Part shown: piece by piece, positions 25,068-33,113 of the stretch
How positions within the stretch are numbered: the stretch's first letter is position 1
Layout of the letters: every line of letters starts with the position of its first letter
DNA from: Amycolatopsis methanolica 239
GTDB lineage: Bacteria > Actinomycetota > Actinomycetes > Mycobacteriales > Pseudonocardiaceae
NCBI RefSeq assembly: GCF_000739085.1
Contig: NZ_CP009110.1
Coordinates: forward strand, 5,890,001-5,954,000
Direction of reading: 5' to 3'
DNA: 64,000 nucleotides
Translations under genes and position numbers: made by a program
Notes under the pieces: generated by a model
Seen by the model: the letters and a program-made list of their open reading frames with translations, nothing else
The model's database searches: none
Told to the model about the DNA's origin: nothing

Positions 25068-26368
25068 AGGACCGCCTTCGCCGCCCGGAACCCGGCCTCA
25101 AGGTCGGCCTTGAGGTCCTCCAGGCCCTCCAGCCCCACGGCGAGCCGCACCAGGCCCGGCGTGACGCCGCTGGCGAGCTGCTCCTCGGGGGTGAGCTGGC
25201 TGTGGGTGGTGCTGGCGGGGTGGACGATGAGGCTGCGCACGTCACCGATGTTAACCAGCTGGCTGTGCAGCTCGGTGCCATCGACGAACTTCCGCCCGGC
25301 CTCGACGCCGCCACGCAGGTCGAACGACAGCACCGCACCGGCGCCCTGCGGCAGGTACTTCTGCGCCAGGTCGTAGTGCGGGCTCGACGGCAGGCTCGCG
25401 TAGTAGACGCGCTCGACCTCGTCGCGCTGCTCCAGCCACTCGGCCAGCGCCTTCGCGTTGCTGACGTGCCGCTCGACGCGCAGCGACAGCGTCTCGATGC
25501 CCTGCAGGATCAGGAAGCTGTTGAGCGGCGCGATCGCCGCGCCGGTGTCGCGCAGCAGCTGGACGCGGGCCTTCGCCGCGTACGCGCCGGGGCCGAGGGC
25601 TTCCCAGTACTTGAGGCCGTGGTAGCTGGGGTCGGGCTCGGTGAAGCCGGGGAAGCGGTCACCGTGCGCGCCGAAGTCGAAGGTGCCGCCGTCGACCAGC
25701 ACGCCCGCGACCGTGGTGCCGTGGCCGCCGAGGTACTTCGTGGCCGAGTGGACGACGACGTCCGCACCGTGCTCGATCGGGCGCAGCAGGTACGGCGTCG
25801 GGATGGTGTTGTCCACGATCAGCGGCACGCCCACCTCGTGCGCCAGGTCGGCGATCGTCCGGATGTCCAGGACGTCACTGCCCGGGTTGGCGAGCGTCTC
25901 GCCGAAGAACGCCTTGGTGTTCGGGCGGACGGCGGCCCGCCACTGCTCCGGGTCGTCCTGCTGCTCGACGAACGACACCTCGACACCCAGCTTCGGCAGC
26001 GTGTAGCGGAAGAGGTTGTAGGTGCCGCCGTACAGCTTCGCGCCGGACACGATGTGGTCACCGGCGTTGGCGACGTTCAGGATCGCCGCCGTGGTGGCCG
26101 CGGAACCGGACGCGAAGGCCAGTGCGGCGACGCCGCCTTCGAGCGCGGCGAGGCGCTGCTCGAGCACATCCTGGGTCGGGTTCATGATCCGGGTGTAGAT
26201 GTTGCCCGGCTCGGCGAGGCTGAACAGGTCGGCGCCGTGCTGGCTGTCGCGGAAGACGTACGACGTCGTCTGGTAGATCGGGGTCGCGCGGGCGCCCGTG
26301 GCCGGGTCGGGGCTCGCGCCGGCGTGGATCTGCTTGGTCTCGAAGGACCAGGCGTGCGACTCGGTCAT
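25064..26368 (-). CDS. metY: O-acetylhomoserine sulfhydrylase
   Basis: A 434-residue PLP enzyme that makes homocysteine from O-acetylhomoserine and sulfide. Signature sites are GARATPIYQTTSYVF, the phosphate-binding SGSAATTAAI, and the PLP lysine in HSATKYLGGHG. ATG at 26368 follows AAGGAGAA. It is the first gene of the metY-metX operon. I looked upstream (26369-26538) for a SAM riboswitch and found none that I could recognise, so control is probably by a repressor. Confidence 0.97.
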   Translation of the reverse strand: MTESHAWSFETKQIHAGASPDPATGARATPIYQTTSYVFRDSQHGADLFSLAEPGNIYTRIMNPTQDVLEQRLAALEGGVAALAFASGSAATTAAILNVANAGDHIVSGAKLYGGTYNLFRYTLPKLGVEVSFVEQQDDPEQWRAAVRPNTKAFFGETLANPGSDVLDIRTIADLAHEVGVPLIVDNTIPTPYLLRPIEHGADVVVHSATKYLGGHGTTVAGVLVDGGTFDFGAHGDRFPGFTEPDPSYHGLKYWEALGPGAYAAKARVQLLRDTGAAIAPLNSFLILQGIETLSLRVERHVSNAKALAEWLEQRDEVERVYYASLPSSPHYDLAQKYLPQGAGAVLSFDLRGGVEAGRKFVDGTELHSQLVNIGDVRSLIVHPASTTHSQLTPEEQLASGVTPGLVRLAVGLEGLEDLKADLEAGFRAAKAVL

Positions 26369-26486
26369 CGTCGTTCTCCTTGATGCGTGGGCTGTTCAGC
26401 GGAAGCCGCCGTGTCCGAAGCTAGTCAGATCGGATCAATCCGCCCAACCGGTTCCCACAGTGTGGATTTTTCTCTCTTGCTCAATT

Positions 26487-26501
26487 TCTTAGCTTCTAAG
26501 A
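26487..26501. promoter_or_regulatory. Operator-like palindrome before FAD monooxygenase
   Basis: TCTTAG-CTT-CTAAGA is a perfect 6-3-6 inverted repeat. It lies 38 bp upstream of the monooxygenase start and is AT-rich compared with its surroundings. Small MarR, PadR or TetR repressors use such sites. It also lies 120 bp before the divergent metY gene. Confidence 0.5.
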
Positions 26502-26538
26502 TACTTGGCGCACGGGATTTCCACAGCGAGGAGGAACC

Positions 26539-28089
26539 ATGGAACGAGCCGACGTCCTGGTCGTGGGGGCCGGACTGGCTGGCCTGTCCGCGAGCGTGTT
26601 CCTGGCGCTCGGCGGCGTGGACGTGCTGACGGTGGAACGGCATCCGGGCACGTCGCTGCACCCGCGGGCGTCCGGGCAGACGCCGCGGACGATGGAGCTG
26701 TACCGGTTCGCCGGGATCGATCGAAAGGTGCTCGGCGTCAGCGAGCGCGCCTCTCAGGGGCTGCGGATCACGGTCGCCGCGAGCCTGAGCGGGCCGGTGT
26801 TCCACCGGATCGTGGAGGACCTCGGGGAGGTCGACCTGAGCGCGGCGACCGCGGCGCCGTGGGGAATGGCGGGGCAGGACGTGGTCGAGCCGATCCTGCT
26901 GGAGCGGGCCCGCGAGGCGGGCGCGGACGTGCGGTTCTCGACGGAACTGGTGTCGTTCACGCAGGACGACGACGGGGTGACCGCCGTGCTGCGCTCGCGG
27001 ACCGGCTCGGAGACGACCGTGCGGGCGTCGTACCTGGTGGCCGCCGACGGCGGGCGGAGCCGGATCCGGGAGGCGCTCGGGATCGGGACATCCGGGCTCG
27101 GCGCGATCGCGCAATCGATCGGGGTGGTGTTCGACGCCGATCTCGGCGACCGGCTGCTGCCCGGCGTGACCGACCTGTTCTACCTGCAGCACGCGGAGTT
27201 CACCGGCGCACTGGTCAACACCGACGTGCCCGGCCGGTACGTGTGCGCGGTGGACATCGGGCCGGGCGAGACGGCCGACGACTTCCCGGAGGAGCGGCTG
27301 GTCCACCTGATCCGGGGGGCCACCGATCTGCCGGACCTGGAGCCGAAGATCCAGTGGACGGGCGCGTGGGAGATGGCGGCGCGGGTCGCCGACCGGTTCG
27401 CGGCGGGCCGGGTGTTCCTGGTCGGCGACGCCGCCAAGGTCACGCCGCCCACCGGCGGCATGGGCGGGAACACCGCGGTCGGCGACGGCCACGACATCGC
27501 GTGGAAGCTGACGGCGGTGCTCCGCGGCGACGCCGGGCCGGGACTGCTCGACAGCTACGAAGCCGAGCGCAGGCCGATCGCGGAGATGGTGGTCAGCACT
27601 TCGCTGCACAACGCGAAGGAGCGGATGATGCCGGACCTCGACCTGACCGGGGTGGCCCCGCCGGTCGACCAGCTCGCGCTCACGCTGGGATTCCGATACC
27701 GCTCGGGCGCGGTGCTGACCGAGGACGACGACCTGCTGGAGAACCCGGTGGAGCCGTCCGGCCGTCCCGGGTTCCGCGCGCCGCACGTGCCCACCGCGAC
27801 CGGGTCCACCTGGGACTTCCTCGGCCACGGCTGGGTCGTCTTCGGCACCGGCGGCTGGCGCGACGCGGTCGCCGAGGTGCGCGCGGAGACGGGCATCGCG
27901 TTGGAGTACCGGGAGTGCGGCGCCGATTTCGACGACCCCGACGGCGTGTTCCGCGCGCGGTTCGGGTTGGGCGACGGCGGCGCCAGCCTGGTGCGGCCGG
28001 ACGGGATCGTGGCGTGGCGGTGCCCCGGGGGTGCCGCCGACCCGGCCGCCACGTTGTGGGACGTGCTGGCCAGGGTGCTGAGCAGGTAG
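26539..28089 (+). CDS. FAD-dependent aromatic monooxygenase
   Basis: A 516-residue class A flavoprotein hydroxylase like PgaE, RdmE or pentachlorophenol monooxygenase. The dinucleotide motif VVGAGLAGLSASVFLA is at the N-terminus. The DG motif (VAADGGRSRIREALG) and the GD motif (VFLVGDAAKVTPPTGGMGGN) follow. The C-terminal thioredoxin-like domain ends DVLARVLSR. ATG follows GAGGAGG. It lies alone between metY and a PucR gene, not in a polyketide cluster, so it probably breaks down or detoxifies an aromatic compound (inference). Confidence 0.93.
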   Translation: MERADVLVVGAGLAGLSASVFLALGGVDVLTVERHPGTSLHPRASGQTPRTMELYRFAGIDRKVLGVSERASQGLRITVAASLSGPVFHRIVEDLGEVDLSAATAAPWGMAGQDVVEPILLERAREAGADVRFSTELVSFTQDDDGVTAVLRSRTGSETTVRASYLVAADGGRSRIREALGIGTSGLGAIAQSIGVVFDADLGDRLLPGVTDLFYLQHAEFTGALVNTDVPGRYVCAVDIGPGETADDFPEERLVHLIRGATDLPDLEPKIQWTGAWEMAARVADRFAAGRVFLVGDAAKVTPPTGGMGGNTAVGDGHDIAWKLTAVLRGDAGPGLLDSYEAERRPIAEMVVSTSLHNAKERMMPDLDLTGVAPPVDQLALTLGFRYRSGAVLTEDDDLLENPVEPSGRPGFRAPHVPTATGSTWDFLGHGWVVFGTGGWRDAVAEVRAETGIALEYRECGADFDDPDGVFRARFGLGDGGASLVRPDGIVAWRCPGGAADPAATLWDVLARVLSR

Positions 28090-28090
28090 C

Positions 28091-28130
28091 CGCGGGTGGC
28101 GGCGCGCGGCACCTCGCGCCGCCACCCGCG
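28091..28130 (+). terminator. Hairpin terminator after monooxygenase
   Basis: A perfect 16-bp stem (CGCGGGTGGCGGCGCG and complement) with an 8-nt loop starts 2 nt after the stop codon. There is no T tract. Confidence 0.85.
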
Positions 28131-28155
28131 CGCCGCCGAGCCGTATCCTGCGGAA

Positions 28156-29673
28156 ATGGTGTCCGTCCGCAGCGTGGTCGACCGTGTGGGGCCGACGTTG
28201 CTGCACGCGGTTCAGCTGCCCGACCCCTGCCCCGCGGTGGCGGATGTGGTGATCGCCGAGCCGGGGTCGCCCGCCCAGCTCGCGGCGGGCGACCTGGTCC
28301 TCGGCGTCGCCACCGGCGACACCGACGCGGCGGTCGAGCTCGTCCGGCACAGCGCCGCGGCCGGCGCCGCCGCGGTGCTGCTCAAACCACCGGTCGCGCG
28401 GAAGCCGCCGGTCCGGCGGGCGGCGAAGGCGGCGGGCATCGCCCTCATCGAGGTTCGCGCCGCGACCGCGTGGGCCCAGCTGGTGTGGTTGCTCCGCACC
28501 GTGCTGGACGCCGCCGCCGAGGAACCCGAGTCGCTGGAGGGGGATCCGGCCTCGGCGGACCTGTTCCGGCTCGCGGACGCCGTGGCGGCGGTCGTCGACG
28601 CTCCGGTGACGATCGAGGACACCAACTCCCGGGTGCTGGCCTACTCGGCGCGGCAGGACATCACCGACCCGGCGCGCGTGTCGACGATCATGGGCCGCCG
28701 CATCCCCGACGACGTCCTCGCGAAGTTCCGCTCGCGCGGCGTGTTCCGCGAACTGTCCCGCGGCAGGCAGACGATTTTCGTTCCGGCGCAACGGGACGGC
28801 ACGCTGCCGCGGCTCATCGTGCCGATCCGGATGGGCGGCGAACTGCTCGGCTCGATGTGGGCGGTCGTGCGCGGGCCGGTGTCCGACGAGCGCGCCGCCG
28901 CGTTCGCCGACACCGCGCCGGTCGTCGCGCTGCACCTCCTCCGGCGCCGGGCCCACGCCGACGCCCAGCGGCGCGCGTCGGCCGAACTGCTGCGTGCCGT
29001 GCTGGAGGGAAAAGCCGGCCCGCGCGCCGCGATCGCCGAACTGGAGCTGACCGACGAGCCGCACCGGGTGGTCGTCGTCGACACCCCCGGCGACGACGAA
29101 GGCCTGCGGCTCGCCCTGATGGAACGGATGTCGCTGGGCATCGGGCGCCGTCCGATCGCGACAGAACTCGGCGGGCTGCTCTACACGGTCGTGCCGGACG
29201 GCGCGGACTGGCCGTCGCTGGCCGACCCGTCCCGCGGCGCGCCACGGGTCGCGGCGGGCAGCGCGGTCAAGATCGGCGAGCTGCCGCGGTCACGCGCCGA
29301 GGCGGAGGAGACGCTGAGCCTGCTGCGCGCCGGGGTGATCGAGGGGCCGTCCGGCAGCTTCGACGGCCTGTGGACGGCGCTCGCGCTGCACCGCACGGCT
29401 TCGGCGGCGGCCGCGGCGGGCGTCGCCGAACTCGGGCCGCTCGAACAGCTCCGCGAGTACGACCGGATCAACGGCACGGGCTACGTCGACACGCTGTACG
29501 AGTGGTTGCGCCACCCCGGGGACCCGCGGTCGGCGGCGCAGGCGCTACGGATCCACCCCAACACGTTCCGGTACCGCATGCGGCGCGTGCTCGAACTCGT
29601 CCCGCTCGACCTGAACGACCCGGACGTCCGGTTAGCATTGCTGGTCCAGCTCGTCGCCGTGCGCTGGTCGTAG
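28156..29673 (+). CDS. PucR-family transcriptional regulator
   Basis: A 505-residue PucR/CdaR-type regulator. An N-terminal PucR-like domain is followed by a GAF-like middle region (DAPVTIEDTNSRVLAYSARQ). The C-terminal PucR helix-turn-helix is AQALRIHPNTFRYRMRRVLE. Such proteins commonly activate purine, amino-acid or glycerate catabolic genes. ATG at 28156 is preferred over an upstream in-frame GTG/ATG region that includes the terminator. It is 10 nt upstream of the MOSC gene. Confidence 0.93.
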   Translation: MVSVRSVVDRVGPTLLHAVQLPDPCPAVADVVIAEPGSPAQLAAGDLVLGVATGDTDAAVELVRHSAAAGAAAVLLKPPVARKPPVRRAAKAAGIALIEVRAATAWAQLVWLLRTVLDAAAEEPESLEGDPASADLFRLADAVAAVVDAPVTIEDTNSRVLAYSARQDITDPARVSTIMGRRIPDDVLAKFRSRGVFRELSRGRQTIFVPAQRDGTLPRLIVPIRMGGELLGSMWAVVRGPVSDERAAAFADTAPVVALHLLRRRAHADAQRRASAELLRAVLEGKAGPRAAIAELELTDEPHRVVVVDTPGDDEGLRLALMERMSLGIGRRPIATELGGLLYTVVPDGADWPSLADPSRGAPRVAAGSAVKIGELPRSRAEAEETLSLLRAGVIEGPSGSFDGLWTALALHRTASAAAAAGVAELGPLEQLREYDRINGTGYVDTLYEWLRHPGDPRSAAQALRIHPNTFRYRMRRVLELVPLDLNDPDVRLALLVQLVAVRWS

Positions 29674-29683
29674 GAGGGTTTCA

Positions 29684-30409
29684 GTGTTCGAGGGGACGGT
29701 TGCCGGGCTGCACCGCTGGCCGGTGAAGTCGTTGCGGGGCGAGGAGGTCCGCGCCGCACGCTTCGACGGACGGGGCATGGCGGGCGACCGGGCGCACGCG
29801 CTGGTCGACGGGCGGGAGAAGCGCCGCGGGAAGGTGCTGACGGTGCGCCAGAACCCGCCGATGCTCACCTGGGGCGCGGAGTACGGCGGCGACGTGATCG
29901 ACCCGCCGAAGCCGCCGATACTGCACGCGCCGGACGGCCGGTCCTGGTCGTGGGACGAGCCCGGCCTGGTGGACGCGCTCGCCGGGTCGTTCGGGATGCC
30001 GGTGGAGCTGCGCGCGGCGGACGGGCAGCAGGACCGAGGCCCCACCGTGCTGGTCACGTTCGAGGCGTCGCTGGTGGCGCTCGCGGCGGAGCTCGGCAGG
30101 CCCGTCGAACTCCACCGGTTCCGCCCGAACATCCACCTGGCCACCGACGCCCCCGCCTTCGCTGAGGAGGACTGGATCACCGGGACGACGCTCGACATCG
30201 GCGAGGTGTCGCTGGAGGTGACCGGCGAGCACGCCGGACCGTGCATCCGCTGCGCGGTGCCCAGCTGGGAGCCGTCCGGCCGGGATCGGTGGCCGGAGTT
30301 GCAGACCCACCTGATCGACCGGCACGCCAACAAGTTCGGCGTGATCATGCGCGTGACGCGCGCCGGGGTGGTCACCGCCGGGGACGCCGTCTCGGCCCGT
30401 CCCGCCTGA
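29684..30409 (+). CDS. MOSC-domain protein
   Basis: A 241-residue molybdenum-cofactor-sulfurase C-terminal-type protein with an N-terminal MOSC beta-barrel (GLHRWPVKSLRGEEV) and the C-terminal MOSC core. The conserved Cys is in EHAGPCIRCAVPSWEP. GTG start follows GGAGGG, 10 nt after pucR. Stand-alone MOSC proteins bind the molybdenum cofactor and some reduce N-hydroxylated compounds. It is co-transcribed with pucR; the functional link is unclear. Confidence 0.9.
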   Translation: MFEGTVAGLHRWPVKSLRGEEVRAARFDGRGMAGDRAHALVDGREKRRGKVLTVRQNPPMLTWGAEYGGDVIDPPKPPILHAPDGRSWSWDEPGLVDALAGSFGMPVELRAADGQQDRGPTVLVTFEASLVALAAELGRPVELHRFRPNIHLATDAPAFAEEDWITGTTLDIGEVSLEVTGEHAGPCIRCAVPSWEPSGRDRWPELQTHLIDRHANKFGVIMRVTRAGVVTAGDAVSARPA

Positions 30410-30637
30410 GACCATTCGGCATCGGGCGATCCGACAGCGGTCCTGGGGGCCTCATCGCCCAGGACCAACACGCATCTCGTACCCGGTGCGCAACCTCCGA
30501 CGCGCCGGCGCGCCGACCACTGCGCACGGCTCACCAGCTCGAGCAGAGAAAACCGCACGTGAAAGCCCGTCCCGCCTGAGGGCCGGGAACTCACACCCCG
30601 AACGCAGAACTCGCGCGGCGGGGCGTGGGACTCGCGG
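30410..30637. other. Intergenic region with hairpin and short direct repeat
   Basis: A 228-bp gap between convergent genes. GCCCGTCCCGCCTGAG, which includes the last codons and stop of the MOSC gene, occurs again at 30565-30580, so the 3' end of that gene has been partly duplicated. A hairpin at 30440-30465 is listed separately. No further gene is visible. Confidence 0.5.
30440..30465 (+). terminator. Hairpin after MOSC gene
   Basis: GTCCTGGG and CCCAGGAC form an 8-bp stem with a 10-nt loop, 30 nt after the MOSC stop. It probably acts as a terminator for both convergent genes. Confidence 0.6.
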
Positions 30638-31570
30638 TCAGACTTCGAGCAGTGTCTTGCCGATCGTGGCGCGGCTTTCGATCGCCCGGTGCGCGTCGGC
30701 GGCTCGGGCGAGCAGGAAGCGTTGTCCGACAAGGGCTTTGACGCGTCCGGCGGCGGCCTCGGCCAGGATCCACTCCGTCGCGGCGCGCAGGTCGGCCGGG
30801 CTGCCCAGCGGTCCGCGGTGCAACACCACGCCCCGCGCGGCGGCCTCCTCTTCGGACACCTCCGTCCACGCGCCGCTCGCCAAGCCGTAGCTGAAGTGCC
30901 GCCCGCCGCGCCGCACCAGCCCGAACGCGGCGGCCCCGATCGCGCCGCCCACGCCGTCGAACACGACGTCCACGGGGCCGACCTGCGCGGCCCAGTCCGG
31001 CTGCGTGTAGTCGACCACCACATCCGCCCCGAGGTCGCGGGCCACCGCCGTCTTCCGCGAGCCGCCCGCTGCCGCGATCACCGTCGCGCCCCCGCTGCGC
31101 GCCAGCTGCACCAGCAGGCTCCCCACGCCACCCGCGGCGGCCTCCACCAGCACCCGCTCCCCCGCCGACACGCCGGCCGCGCGGATCAGCGCCGTCGCGG
31201 TCCGGCCGTCGGCCAGCAACGCCACCGCGTCGTCCAGCGCCAGGCCGTCCGGCACGCGGAACGGCGCCGCCGCGTCCACCACGACCCGCTCGGCGTACCC
31301 GCCCGACCCATTCAGGCTCGTCACCACCGGCGCGCCCACCAGGTCATCCGGTCCGGACAGCACCACCCCGCCGACCCCGTTGCCCGGGATCACCGGCGGC
31401 TCCGCGCGGAACGGCCCCGGCAGCCCCGCCCGGAACTGCGTCTCCACGAACGTCGTGTTGGCGAATGTCACACCGACGAGCACCTGCCCTGGACCGGGCA
31501 CCGGATCCGGCGCCTCACCGGCGACGAGCACATCGGGCCCGCCGAACTCCCTCAACCACACCGCTCTCAT
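30638..31570 (-). CDS. Quinone/zinc-free alcohol oxidoreductase (MDR family)
   Basis: A 310-residue medium-chain dehydrogenase/reductase like NADPH:quinone reductases. It starts MRAVWLREFGGPDVL and has the NADP motif VEAAAGGVGSLLVQLA. It lacks the zinc-binding cysteines of alcohol dehydrogenases. ATG at 31570 is chosen because MRAVWL is the canonical family start; an ATG 9 nt upstream is possible. It probably reduces quinones or reactive carbonyls. The promoter is of MerR type, so induction by such stress is likely (inference). Confidence 0.92.
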   Translation of the reverse strand: MRAVWLREFGGPDVLVAGEAPDPVPGPGQVLVGVTFANTTFVETQFRAGLPGPFRAEPPVIPGNGVGGVVLSGPDDLVGAPVVTSLNGSGGYAERVVVDAAAPFRVPDGLALDDAVALLADGRTATALIRAAGVSAGERVLVEAAAGGVGSLLVQLARSGGATVIAAAGGSRKTAVARDLGADVVVDYTQPDWAAQVGPVDVVFDGVGGAIGAAAFGLVRRGGRHFSYGLASGAWTEVSEEEAAARGVVLHRGPLGSPADLRAATEWILAEAAAGRVKALVGQRFLLARAADAHRAIESRATIGKTLLEV

Positions 31571-31577
31571 GGAGATC

Positions 31578-31608
31578 ATCCTGGGATCTCCACCAAGGTG
31601 GAGGTCAA
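31578..31608 (-). promoter_or_regulatory. MerR-type promoter of the quinone reductase gene
   Basis: On the minus strand TTGACC (31608-31603) and CAGGAT (31583-31578) are 19 bp apart. This over-long spacer contains the perfect palindrome CTCCACC-TT-GGTGGAG (31588-31603). An extended spacer with dyad symmetry is diagnostic of MerR-family activation. No MerR gene is in the window. Confidence 0.7.
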
Positions 31609-31725
31609 GACCTTGTCCTGCGGGCACCACTCGAGCGAAGGAGAATTGTCGGCGAGGCACGATGACACCGCCATCCGGGTGGTTCACCGTGGTCAGCACC
31701 ACGTCCACGGATGCAGGAGGAAGCA

Positions 31726-32841
31726 GTGCGCATCGCCGTCCCCCGCGAGGTCAAGAAGCACGAGTACCGCGTCGCCGTGACCCCGGCCGGGGTGCACGAA
31801 CTGACGGCGCGGGGCCACGAGGTCTTCATCGAGGCCGGCGCCGGCCTCGGGTCCGCCATCAGCGACGACGAGTACGTCTCCGCGGGCGCGAAGATCCTCG
31901 CCACCGCCGACGACGTCTGGGCCGAGGGCGAGATGGTCCTCAAGGTCAAGGAGCCGGTCGCCGAGGAGTACCCCCGGCTGCGCCGCGACCAGGTGCTGTT
32001 CACCTACCTGCACCTCGCCGCCGACCGCCCGCTCACGCAGGCCCTGCTGGACGTGGGCACGACCGCCATCGCGTACGAGACCGTGCAGCAGCCCAGCGGC
32101 GCGCTGCCGCTGCTGGCGCCGATGTCCGAGGTCGCCGGTCGGCTCGCCCCGCAGGTCGGCGCGCACTCCCTGATGAAGCCCAGTGGCGGCCGCGGCGTGC
32201 TGCCCGGCGGCGTGCCCGGGGTGCACCCGGCGCGAGTGGTCGTGATCGGCGGCGGCGTCGCCGGCCTCAACGCGGCGCGCATCGCACTCGGCCTCGGCTC
32301 GGACGTCGAGATCCTGGACACCAACGTGGACCGCCTGCGCCAGATCGACCACGACTTCGCCGGCCGCATCCGCACCGTCGCCTCGAACGCGTTCGCCGTC
32401 GAGCAGGCCGTGCTGGAGGCCGACCTGGTGATCGGCGCGGTGCTGGTGCCCGGCGCGCGGGCGCCGAAACTCGTCTCCACCGAGCTGGTCGCGCGCATGA
32501 AGCCGGGCAGCGTGCTCGTGGACATCGCGATCGACCAGGGCGGGTGCTTCGCCGACTCGCACCCGACGACGCACGACGACCCGACCTACACCGTGCACGA
32601 GTCCGTCTTCTACTGCGTGGCGAACATGCCCGGCGCGGTCCCGCGCACCAGCACCTACGCGCTGACCAACGTCACACTCCCCTACGCAGTCCAGCTGGCC
32701 GACCACGGCTGGCAGGCCGCGCTGCGTGCCAACGGCCCGCTGTCGCTCGGCCTCAACGCGCACGACGGCGCGCTGGTCAACGCCCCCGTCGCGCAGGCGC
32801 ACGACCTGCCGCACACTCCGCTGGCCGACGTCCTCGCCTGA
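31726..32841 (+). CDS. ald: Alanine dehydrogenase
   Basis: A 371-residue NAD-dependent enzyme interconverting L-alanine and pyruvate plus ammonia. GTG at 31726 follows AGGAGG. The N-terminal domain has IAVPREVKKHEYRVAVTPAG and the catalytic-site His in FTYLHLAAD. The nucleotide domain has VVIGGGVAGLNAARIA, and the catalytic Asp lies in DIAIDQGG. All family landmarks and the length agree with known bacterial Ald. It is monocistronic with a hairpin after the stop. It may serve in alanine use or in redox balance under low oxygen. Confidence 0.97.
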   Translation: MRIAVPREVKKHEYRVAVTPAGVHELTARGHEVFIEAGAGLGSAISDDEYVSAGAKILATADDVWAEGEMVLKVKEPVAEEYPRLRRDQVLFTYLHLAADRPLTQALLDVGTTAIAYETVQQPSGALPLLAPMSEVAGRLAPQVGAHSLMKPSGGRGVLPGGVPGVHPARVVVIGGGVAGLNAARIALGLGSDVEILDTNVDRLRQIDHDFAGRIRTVASNAFAVEQAVLEADLVIGAVLVPGARAPKLVSTELVARMKPGSVLVDIAIDQGGCFADSHPTTHDDPTYTVHESVFYCVANMPGAVPRTSTYALTNVTLPYAVQLADHGWQAALRANGPLSLGLNAHDGALVNAPVAQAHDLPHTPLADVLA

Positions 32842-32843
32842 CC

Positions 32844-32875
32844 GGTGGGCGGACCCGCGTCAGGGACCGCCCACC
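32844..32875 (+). terminator. Terminator of ald
   Basis: GGTGGGCGG and CCGCCCACC form a 9-bp stem with a 14-nt loop, 2 nt after the ald stop codon. Confidence 0.75.
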
Positions 32876-32961
32876 GCACCACAGAACGCGTGAAGAACTT
32901 TTCAGACCAACATGGGCCCCCGCGTAAGCGAAGTCCGGGGATACCACCTAAACTTGTATGT

Positions 32962-33006
32962 GGCGGCCCGCTCCCAGTGACCCCCAGGCTGGTTGAGCGG
33001 GCCGCC
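32962..33006. other. Second hairpin in ald-ABC gap
   Basis: GGCGGCCCGCT and AGCGGGCCGCC form a perfect 11-bp stem around 23 nt, followed by CCTTTGTG. It lies between the ald terminator and the ABC operon start at 33114. It could be a second terminator, or a leader hairpin of the ABC mRNA if transcription begins upstream. The sequence does not decide. Confidence 0.5.
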
Positions 33007-33065
33007 CCTTTGTGCGCACCCTCCCCGACACACGGCACCCGGACGGGTTGAACCGGACCCGAGTA

Positions 33066-33080
33066 GGGCACTATGTGCCC
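33066..33080. promoter_or_regulatory. Operator-like palindrome before ABC operon
   Basis: GGGCAC-TAT-GTGCCC is a perfect 6-3-6 palindrome centred 41 bp before the ABC ATPase start. It overlaps a possible -10 (CACTAT). The binding protein is unknown. Confidence 0.45.
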
Positions 33081-33113
33081 GCGATCAAGTTCACCGGGCC
33101 GGGAGGGGCGCGC

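Noticed and set aside
26369..26538. Possible SAM riboswitch before metY
   Set aside because: No conserved stem-junction pattern recognised; only a short symmetric operator-like site nearer the monooxygenase gene.
26539..28089. Part of an aromatic polyketide cluster
   Set aside because: No ketosynthase, cyclase or other tailoring genes within 20 kb on either side.
26505..29726. 1,073-codon plus-strand frame
   Set aside because: Runs through two real genes in another frame and is arginine-rich without motifs.
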